Positions 56,285-64,000 of a stretch of DNA of 64,000 nucleotides are shown here, piece by piece; position 1 is the stretch's first letter, and each line of letters begins with the position of its first letter. Origin of the DNA: Selaginella moellendorffii (Eukaryota > Streptophyta > Lycopodiopsida > Selaginellales > Selaginellaceae). The stretch is taken from contig NW_003314280.1 in assembly GCF_000143415.4 (NCBI RefSeq), positions 529,262 to 593,261 on the forward strand, read 5' to 3'. The notes under the pieces were generated by a model. It saw nothing but the letters and a program-made list of their open reading frames with translations, made no database searches and was not told where the DNA came from. The position numbers and the translations under genes are program-made.

Positions 56285-57320
56285 CGGCTTTCAAACATCT
56301 TCAGCTTTGTTGAAGGAGTTTGAAGCCTCGCCATCTCATGGGGAAAGAGTCTTTCACCGCCAATCTTTTCCAAATAGTCCTCAACTTGGCAAAACCTTCC
56401 AACGCAAAACATAAAGCTGCGCTGTCTTTGATCCAACACAAGTTTCCAACACCGTGGGTAGCAAGAGATTTGTAGCAGTAATTCCTGTGTCCAGATCCAG
56501 ATATCTTCCCTTGGAAAAATCCAGGGCGCGTCCGGCGCGTCCAGCAGGCTCTGACCATCAAAACCAGACTTATCAGGACCAAAAGATTTGCAAGTCTTTG
56601 CTGTTGCTACCTCCTACAACAATTGAACCAGCTGTGTGATCCCCGGTATCCCTTGGAGGAAAACGAAGGTAAATCGCAGCGTCTCGTCTCACCATGGCCC
56701 CGTACTGTGTGACGCAGTCACTCCTAACATCTGCAAAGACGTTTTCTAACTAAGAAAGCCATCGTGGAAAATGATCAGGTTAGCAACAGGGTTCGAAAAA
56801 CTTTTTCTTTACAACCAGCATGAGGATCTGTGTTTTCATCAGATATGAGAGATGTCCTTGCGCTTTGTAGCTGAGAAGTGCTTGCATAAGGCAGAATTAT
56901 ATTCTAAAACATTCTTAGAATATTCTATGAATGTTTTTATAGAAAGAAATTCTAGAATATTCTATGAATGTTTTTCTGTTAAACTAGAAAGAATATTCTA
57001 GAATCGGAAAAAAGTTTTCTAACTGGCATATAAAGTCTTACAACTTATTCCTGGGGTTGGCAAGATCCTTCCCTATGTTCAAGATTGTTTTAGATTTAGC
57101 TTTTTCATTATCCTTGTCTCAATCGATTGCACAAATAGAATTGACGAGTTCAGTGATTCTTTGCAAATGGCCACTTTTCTCAAGTCTTCGGAATCCTACC
57201 AGGGACAGTAAAACAAGAGTTCCATCATCAAGGAGAAAAGAAATATGGCGAGCTTCTTTATTTGCCTGTGAGCCTGCAAATAAGAATTTCCATGAGAAGT
57301 TGTACATGATGATATGTTTT
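56285..57320 (-). pseudogene. Decayed left copy of the small ORF and SAL1 gene
   Basis: Pieces align in order with 60350-61890: small-ORF words near 56310-56395, SAL1 exon 8 near 56400-56570 (TTCCCTTGGAAAAATCCAGG), exon 7 near 56640-56730, exon 4 near 57118-57215 (GTGATTCTTTGCA, CAAGTCTTCGGAATCCTA) and exon 3 near 57265. Large deletions and AT-rich insertions (56900-57000, TTCTAGAATATTC repeats) separate them. Confidence 0.75.
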
Positions 57321-57587
57321 GTACCAGTCCGTTTTCCAATAGTTTTCTCTGCATGGACTGAGTTCAGTAAGCATTAGGTCAGACAAGAATTTTCAAGAAA
57401 ACGAAATTCTCTCCTTGCCGTAAGTTAGGTCATAGAGGACTTTCCCCAAGCTTGTAGCGCAGCAAACAAGAGTTGCAGCCTGCAGGACGAAATAAGAGCC
57501 CGTGAGCCTCGAACTTGGATGTCCAATCCTTGCTCATAAAAATCTCAACGATCAAAGTTATTTACTCTGATCGTTGCAACTAATAAG

Positions 57588-60064
57588 CTAGTGTTGCTCA
57601 GGTCTATATCGCTTGAGTGCGCTGCCAGTTTTCGCACACCTATGAAAGGCAGGCGGGCGAGGGGCGAACATCACCCGCGTTTCCTCATCCATATCCCACT
57701 TGAACGCCGGACAAGCGCGAGTGAAGACGCTAGGCAGGTTCGAGAGACAGCCCTTCGTCTCAGGCGAGGTTACCAGGTTGTAGTCGTGGCACAGGTCACA
57801 GAGAATCCCCAGTCCCTGGCTCCTGCTCCACGCCTTGCACACGTACATGCGAGGCCAGTCCATCCACGCGAAGTGCCACTCGTCTTTGAGGTCCGTGATC
57901 ACCATCCACGGCTTGAGGGTGCGGCATCTGATGTTCACTCCCAGCAACATCACGAGAGCCCTCCAGATGTCCACCCCGCTAATCTCTTCCTTGATATAGT
58001 AGCCCGTGATGATGTCCTCGGCCACACTCATGTGCATGAGCATCGCGTCCAGTTTGAAGCGGAGGGTGTAGGGGAACTCGTCCGGGGTTGTGGTCGATAT
58101 CTCCTCCATGAATGTGCCCTCATCGTTAGCTACATGCTCCAGCCTGTAAAGACGAGGAACTTTGGCACCCTCCACCAGGTACTGCATCGTGTCCCCTTGC
58201 CTCCTGCTATTCCACCCTCCGAAAGCTTGGCTCTCGATTTCCTCCCGCGGTTCTAGCCACCCTTCCCCTCTAATGACCTCGATCTTCGCCGCGGCGAGGA
58301 CCAGCTGACAGCTTCCAAGAGCCATGAGACGGATCTCACACACCTGGCGATGAATGCTACCACGTATTCCAACAAAATCATTTGGGTGGAATGTTAGCTC
58401 GTCTCCTGGAAAGATGGCATCGTCACGTTCCAGAGGACAGCCGTCCCTCACCAAGACGCCTCCGTTCCCCACCTTCGTCCAAAGCCTGTCTATAATCTTA
58501 AGAGCCTGCTCCCCTGCGTCTGGAATGTCAAAGAGCTCCAGAAGTGACCCGTCTACGCTCCTCACCTGGCACTTGCCCATCGGATGCGGCAGCACCGGAT
58601 ATGACTTCATAGTCTTGAGTAGAAAGACGCTAAACTGCAGGCAAGAAGCGCAGAGGATCAGTCGGGTGAGCGGCCAACACATAAATCACGTACCGGAATC
58701 CCCCCTGAGGCAATCAGAGCACCTCGACCTTTGATTCTCGCGTGCACCAAGCTCAGGCTCTACACGTTATGTAGACTAGTAGTGTTTTCCGTTCGGAGAA
58801 ACAAGTGCACTTACCTCAGTAGCCAAACGAGGTTCGGCACACACTACGGTCCACTTCAAAGACTCCATGTTCAATAGCATGGTTTCTTTCGTAGCGCCTG
58901 TTATAGATATATGAGATATAAACGGAGCAGCAGGAAGCAAAACTTACCACCAACAACATAGCACTGGTTTTCAGTGACTGCAGTTGCAAAAAGTGCGGCA
59001 GGCACGAGGGCAGGACCTTGATCTGGATACCTGGACCATTCTCTCTGCAAACAATTTGGCCACACCATCTTACTCCGTGCATACCTTTACGAGATCCAGT
59101 GCGTATAGGTTCTTGCAGAAGCCAGACGAGCCAGCTCCGAAAACGTACAGATGGTTGCCCTCATGCACCACAGCATGGAAAGAAAGCGCCGGTGGGATGA
59201 CGCCACTGCCATGGAGGCCGCGAGTAAAACAGGAATTATGGATTGATATATTACCTTGCTTTAATCAGCTCCCACTGATTGCTTCCCAGATCGAGTGCAT
59301 GTAGCTGACGGCGCAGCTGACCACGAAAATCCACACCGCCATACACCCATATTTTGTTCCCGATCAGGGTGGCGGAGTGACCACGAGTTGCATCCTATGG
59401 ACACAAAGTCACGCGAAGTTTTAACGACAATCTAGAATGCTTGCTTACTGGAATGTCTCCCGTCGTTTCTATACGTGACCACTGATTTGTGTCAAATTGG
59501 TAGACTGTATACACGGATGAGCCAAAGCCATGGAAAGGAGGAAAACAAAAGTCACACAGTACCCCGCATCTTTTCATCAGACGGAATGCCAACAACGAGT
59601 AAGAGCGTTCTTCCTCTTGCTAACTGCAAAGCTCGTCGGCCGTGTTTAAGCAAAGCCCCGCCATAAACAACTTGAATAGCCTCAACTCACCACGCAATGG
59701 CCGGCACACGACACGGGACAAGGCTGGGCTGTCGACCACCTCAAGCTTCCCAAATCCAAAACCTCCACGAGAGTGTTACTAAGAACTTGAGAAAAGATCC
59801 ACGCTATACTCACAAGCACATCGTTCAAGTATCGGTCCCTGCAGCATCCTCCCACCACATACATCTTCTCCTCGATGGCAGCCGCGCCATGCTGCAAGGG
59901 ATTCAGGTAAAGAAACCAAGAAAAATAGCATATACCTGGGATGTTGCACGGACATGTCGGCTAACATCTATCAACTGCCATTGAGGCGGCGCACCCTGAT
60001 ACAACCGCTTAAACAAGTACCCCACCGCACCCAGGCCCATGATCACAAAAGGAGCTGCAGGCAT
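57588..60064 (-). CDS. Kelch-repeat protein with N-terminal membrane anchor and large C-terminal domain (649 aa)
   Basis: Exons 60064-59936, 59891-59814, 59762-59691, 59623-59563, 59504-59449, 59394-59255, 59205-59085, 59044-58948, 58897-58815, 58759-58694, 58634-57588. The N-terminus MPAAPFVIMGLGAVGYLF is a likely anchor. Kelch blades follow: HGAAAIEEKMYVVGGCC, RGHSATLIGNKIWVYGG, SFHAVVHEGNHLYVFGAGSSG, FATAVTENQCYVVGG and ARIKGRGALIASGG. The last exon encodes a 348-residue domain with no introns that I do not recognise, containing Cys, Trp and acidic residues. Function unknown. The tRNA 97 bp upstream and the following genes are part of a duplicated unit. Confidence 0.8.
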
Positions 60065-60160
60065 AAAAAAAAACCCTAGAATTATGAGCTAACGTTCGGG
60101 TGAGCTAAGTTCACCAAAAACCTCACAGAAAAACTCTTTGATACCACAATCTAGCATTCA

Positions 60161-60233
60161 CGATCTCACTGGGGCTCGAACCCAGAATCTCTGGTTCCGT
60201 AGACCAGCGCCTTGTCCATTGGGCCATGAGATC
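60161..60233 (-). tRNA. tRNA-Arg (anticodon ACG)
   Basis: 73-nt cloverleaf almost identical to the 8619 copy (T loop TTCGAGC, D loop CAATGGACAA). All stems pair. Lies just upstream of the kelch gene, as its duplicate does in the left copy. Confidence 0.95.
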
Positions 60234-60330
60234 ATTACATATGAAACATGTTTGTTCTTAAGAACCTTTTACAAGTTGGAATTATAAGAAAACTTCTTTA
60301 ACTTCTTGTTTCCAGGAAAACAAATACAAC

Positions 60331-60612
60331 CTATACAGGATAAAACAAAGAATCACAGAACCACCAAAGAAGTCTGTTATTACTATTGTTGTGGCCTTCT
60401 AGACAAGCATCTTCTTTTTCCTCGTCAACTCTCTTAGAGGAGTTTGACGCCCCACCGGGAGAATGTTTCTCCAGCTTCACATCGTCTTTCTCCGTTTCCC
60501 CGCCAATCTCTTCCAAATAGTCAGCTCGGTTTCGCTGTATCCAAAGGCGCCGCCTCTCCATAATTTGCTCCGGTGTTGGCAAAACCTTCCAATTCTCTTG
60601 CTCCATACCCAC
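60331..60612 (-). CDS. Small hydrophilic protein of unknown function (93 aa)
   Basis: Starts MGMEQENWKVLPTPEQIMERR (or at the second Met, 60606) and is highly charged, with a helical ERRRLWIQRNRADYLEEIG segment and an acidic/Ser tail. Single exon, between tRNA-Arg and SAL1. Degenerate relatives occur at 54110 and 56285, as expected if it belongs to the duplicated unit. No family recognised; it could be an untranslated or chance ORF. Confidence 0.42.
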   Translation of the reverse strand: MGMEQENWKVLPTPEQIMERRRLWIQRNRADYLEEIGGETEKDDVKLEKHSPGGASNSSKRVDEEKEDACLEGHNNSNNRLLWWFCDSLFYPV

Positions 60613-60723
60613 AATATGACTCGCAGCTGTGGCAAGTTTATATAACCATGGGAAAAGGTGTGGATTTAAGGAGCCTTTTCCAGTAATTAATCAAAACCCA
60701 AAACCCAAAACTCTTTTACCTCG

Positions 60724-62363
60724 TCACAAAAAACTCTTTGATCCAACGCAAGTTTCCACTGCAGTGAGTACTGCCGTGAGAAGCGAGGGATTTGTAGCAA
60801 TAATTCCCGTGTCCAGATCCAGATATCTTCCCTTGGAAAAATCCAGGGCCCGTCCAGCAGCGTCCACAACCACACCACCAGCCTCTGACCATCAAAACCA
60901 AACTCATCAGAGTTTGCAAGTCTCTTGCTGCTGCTACCTTCTACGACGATTGAACCGGCTGCGTGATCCCAGATCTTCTCCCGGTATCCCTTGTGAGGGA
61001 AACGAAGGTAAATCGCTGCGTCTCCTCTCGCCATGGCCCCGTACTTCGCTTGGCTATCCATTCGGATCGGTGACGCTGTCACTCCCAGCATCTGCAAAGA
61101 CGTTCTCTAAGAAGAAAACCATCGCGGAAAATATCACCTTAGCAATGCCAGACGTCAAGTCATGCTTTGAATGAGCCGATTCATACGATTCACAGAACGC
61201 TGCCAAGGCGGGGTCGCTGAGGTCGCTGACACGAACCTACGTAAAAATCTCAAGAATGTGCCCTGTTTTTCGAGAGCTTGAATTTTTGAAGTACCTTCCG
61301 AGGCTGCACTGAACGATCGATCGCGTGAACTGTAGTTCCAGCTCCTCTCACAGCGGTGAACAAGCAACCGACTGGTGAGCTTCCATCGTCGGACAACCCG
61401 CTCAGCGGCAAGTTCGGACAGCCGAGAACACCAAGAACAACGGATCCTCGGTCCAGCAATGCCAATGCGATTGCGTACTGCTCTCCACGAAGGAATCTGG
61501 GAATGTATAAAAGCTTTGAGCCAGACGAACTTGGAGACGTGTCACTACTCACCCCTTGGTTCCGTCAATAGGATCCAAAACCCAGTGTCGTCCTTGAACA
61601 CCACCTTCGGCCTTGCCTCGATCGATTGCACAAAGAACGTCCTCCGAAGAAAGCACCGCATCCTTGGAAGGAATAGAATTAACGAGTTCTGTGATTCTTT
61701 GCAGCATGGCCTTTCCATCTTCTTTTCTCAAGTCTTCGGAATCCTATGGACCGTGTCAGTAAAACAAGAGTTTCACCGGAGAAAAGAAATATCGCGAGCT
61801 ACAAACCTCTTCTGCTATCATGGAGAACGTTCCGGCGGGGAGTTGCCGCTCTAGAGCCCAGCTGACCACTGCCTGTGAGCCTGCAAATCAAAACTCCATG
61901 AGAAGTTCTACGTGGTGCCATGTTTTGTACCATAATCTGCTATAGTAACCGGAGAGTTGTCAGTTTTCGATTGCGTTTCGTTTTCCAATAGTTTTCTCTG
62001 CACGGACTGCCAAACACCAGGAAAAAAAAAACGATCGATCAGTTCGCGTTTCATCCAGAAAGAATTCGATCACGTAGAAAAAAACGAGAAATCTCTCCAA
62101 AAGGAACAATGCCGATGCGCGAAACAAAGAGAGACTCTAAACAGGCTCATTTTTCTGGATCATACCTTAGTGAGGCCGCAAGCGAGCGTCACGGCCTCCA
62201 TGGCGATCTTGAGCTCAAAATCATAGGCGCCAGTGCCAGTGGACGCCATTCGCGCGATCGCCGCGCCGCTCGCCGTCGCCCTTGCCCTAGACAAAGCCGA
62301 GCCGACGAAACCCTTGTATGGCAAACACTTCGCCACCAGTATCGAAATCCCGCCATAGCTCAT
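60724..62363 (-). CDS. SAL1: SAL1/HAL2-like 3'(2'),5'-bisphosphate nucleotidase (384 aa)
   Basis: Hydrolyses PAP to AMP and can act on inositol polyphosphates; in Arabidopsis SAL1 is in plastids and mitochondria and controls PAP stress signalling. Exons 62363-62166, 62006-61931, 61880-61807, 61743-61553, 61496-61295, 61236-61138, 61091-60938, 60884-60724. Signature metal sites are present: IAEEDSED, WVLDPIDGTKGFLRGEQY and WDHAAGSIVVEEAGGVV. The N-terminus from Met 62363 is Arg/Ala/Ser-rich with an in-frame second Met at 62249, so long (organellar) and short (cytosolic) forms are possible. Intact member of the duplicated pair. Confidence 0.93.
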
Positions 62364-62460
62364 GACTGAGTATATTCTCACTGCCCGTTTGTAACTCCAC
62401 GTGGCTTTGCCCTATTCGTACTCCGTTTCCCCTAAGAATTTTCTTGTGAAGGAGAGAGCG
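62364..62460. promoter_or_regulatory. Short divergent spacer between SAL1 and the last gene
   Basis: Only 97 bp separate the two start codons, which point away from each other, so the promoter elements must overlap or lie inside 5' UTRs. No clear TATA box. Confidence 0.5.
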
Positions 62461-63807
62461 ATGAAAGCGTCGGTGAAGCTGAGAGAGGGCGATCAGCCGC
62501 TGCTGCGAGCAAAGCTCCCGCTGAGCTTGCTCGGGGTGCCGATCGTGTCAGGGATCGCGCTGGGGAGCTCGCGCGAGCTCTCGTTCCATCTTGGAACCCT
62601 ATTCCAGACAGGGCCTTCTTGCAGGATCACGTACAGGCCTAACAGTGGAGAATGCCCGCTGTCGCTGCTGATCAAGAGTGGATTCGGGGTGTGGGGATCG
62701 CCGACGGACGCGCCGCTCGTCATGGCCGCGGAATTCAAGCTCTCCAGCAAAGGTACGCCGTCTTTGGCCGTCCAGGTGAAGCCCCGGCTGGGAAATTTCA
62801 GTCTCAGGAAGACCGCTGTCTCGCCAAGCCCGATCGCGCAGCAAGAATCGATCAAGGACAGTGCTAGCGGCCAGGAAGAGCCGCAGGAAGGATCTTTTCT
62901 TGGATCGAGCAAGGCTAGTGTGGGTCTTGGTCCTGGGTCGAGGATCGAAGTGATGCCAAGGACTCCTGAGAAGATTTCGCCCGACTTGGCCACCTTGAGC
63001 ACTTTTAAAGCTAGCAGCCCGCCTTCTTCCGAGGGAAGCAGCATTGTCATGGTGGAAGACGTCGAAGACGATCATCAGGACGATCATCTCAAGGCTGCTG
63101 CGCCAAGCATCGAGCAGGGCTTTGAAGATCATCCTGTCGACCTCCACGTCAAGACTGGACATCTAGCGCAGGCTCCCGGGAATGGTAACTGGAGCTTGGT
63201 CGCTCACACTGCGCTTCCTCTGGGTCGTCATGCGGTGGCTAGCGTACGCTGGCGAGTCAAGCTCGACTCCGATATCCTCGAGAGCTTCAAAAACGAGACG
63301 GACATCTTCTCGTTCAAAAAGCTCCCGGTTCTCGTTGTGGACAAGCTGAGCGTCAAGTCTCTGGAAGATCTAAACAGGCTGCGGACAGTCACGACGAGCA
63401 CACTGCCGGTGCTTGACAGTGACGAGGCCATTGCACTTTCCGGCTTGATCAGAGAGCCCGAGCCTCCAGAGCTGGGAAAGGTGGCGAAGCTCTGCTCGTC
63501 AATGAAGCGTGAGCTTCATTTGCTTCACGCCGAGAACGAGGTTCTTAAGAATACCATGGAGGACATGAAAGCCGAGCTTGGGAGCAGTAAAAGAAGCGGC
63601 AAACGATCTCCATCGTACATGGTCATGGACAAGGAAATGCAGCGACAGTTTTCTAGCAATGGGAATCACCACCGCGGTCGTGACCACCACCAAGAGCAGC
63701 ATCAGGAGCAAAGGCCAGCGTCGCCAAAATCCAACAAGTCGGGAAGGAGAGATCAGGAACTCGAGCTTGCTAACAAAACATCTGGGATTCGAGCAAAGGA
63801 ACTCTAA
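62461..63807 (+). CDS. Plant-type protein of unknown function (448 aa, single exon)
   Basis: Start chosen at MKASVKLREGDQPLLRAKLP; the first 110 residues are rich in alternating hydrophobic/polar residues (LLGVPIVSGIALGSSRELSFHL, CRITYRPNSGECPLS.. KSGFG) and look conserved-protein-like and possibly beta-barrel or beta-sandwich. A Ser/Pro-rich linker follows, then a second structured part (HTALPLGRHAVASVRWRVKL), a coiled-coil-like stretch near residues 345-375 (ELHLLHAENEVLKNTMEDM) and a basic His/Arg-rich tail. I recall similar plant proteins but no assigned function. Confidence 0.8.
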   Translation: MKASVKLREGDQPLLRAKLPLSLLGVPIVSGIALGSSRELSFHLGTLFQTGPSCRITYRPNSGECPLSLLIKSGFGVWGSPTDAPLVMAAEFKLSSKGTPSLAVQVKPRLGNFSLRKTAVSPSPIAQQESIKDSASGQEEPQEGSFLGSSKASVGLGPGSRIEVMPRTPEKISPDLATLSTFKASSPPSSEGSSIVMVEDVEDDHQDDHLKAAAPSIEQGFEDHPVDLHVKTGHLAQAPGNGNWSLVAHTALPLGRHAVASVRWRVKLDSDILESFKNETDIFSFKKLPVLVVDKLSVKSLEDLNRLRTVTTSTLPVLDSDEAIALSGLIREPEPPELGKVAKLCSSMKRELHLLHAENEVLKNTMEDMKAELGSSKRSGKRSPSYMVMDKEMQRQFSSNGNHHRGRDHHQEQHQEQRPASPKSNKSGRRDQELELANKTSGIRAKEL

Positions 63808-64000
63808 AGAAGACGGAGTTGCCGTGAAGTGATATGGACGGAAAGACAGAAGTGGTCCCGCTGGATGGAAAAGAAAAAGCGTGAGCTGCTTTGGTATGGG
63901 TGGGGGTATCGCGGGATATGATACAGTCAAACCTGATATTTTAGATTCCAGGTTTTGGAAACAGTGCTTTGGGAGATGTAAAGTCGGGCAAAGCGGCTAG
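63808..64000 (+). other. 3' UTR/flank, no further gene seen
   Basis: Unstructured sequence following the stop; the window ends before another feature is recognisable. Confidence 0.5.

Overview
The window reads as nuclear DNA of a land plant with a compact genome. Genes have many introns of about 45-110 bp and close neighbours. Plant-type families are present (TOM2A-like tetraspanin, plant-type O-fucosyltransferase-like protein, PINX1-like and SAL1-like proteins), and plant Ty3/gypsy and Ty1/copia remnants separate the genes. A lycophyte such as Selaginella is my best guess, from intron size and gene style only.

Layout. 1-19.4 kb is a gene island: SMG8 (runs off the left edge, +), a yippee-like zinc protein (+), an O-fucosyltransferase-like enzyme (-), tRNA-Arg(ACG) (+), a LINS1-like gene (+) and a V-ATPase accessory subunit S1-like membrane protein (+). 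Then, all on the minus strand, come a TOM2A-like tetraspanin, DNA ligase 1 with a possible alternative presequence exon, two tandem two-exon genes for ~60-residue membrane proteins, and an unknown two-repeat protein. 20-34 kb is an old Ty3/gypsy element split by a young, nearly intact Ty3/gypsy chromovirus (24675-32203; TSD ATAAG; LTRs differ at 3 of 1147 positions). 34.4-37.8 kb carries a second copy of the two-repeat gene and a chimeric tetraspanin / proteasome-like gene. 38-50.5 kb is decayed retroelements, including a large LTR palindrome. 50.5-64 kb is genic again: a fragment of the two-repeat gene, a PINX1-like gene (-), a SEC14-like gene with a premature TGA (+), and a tandem duplication of a kelch gene, tRNA-Arg, small ORF and SAL1 unit. 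In that duplication the left copy is decayed and the right copy intact. The last gene is a conserved-looking protein of unknown function (+) sharing a short divergent spacer with SAL1.

Most notable. (1) The young retrotransposon has two apparent spliceosomal introns inside its integrase region. The first separates the catalytic glutamate of the D,D-35-E triad from the rest, so only spliced RNA encodes a complete integrase and chromodomain. (2) A duplicated tetraspanin is fused in frame after its fourth membrane segment to a proteasome beta-like Ntn domain, and it also shows a new 46-bp intron that looks born from a local duplication. (3) DNA ligase 1 can gain an Arg/Ala/Ser-rich presequence by a 63-bp alternative intron that removes the ordinary start codon. 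Gene models were built by hand from splice signals and frame; each exon sum was checked for divisibility by three, and all functional names rest on recognised motifs, not searches.
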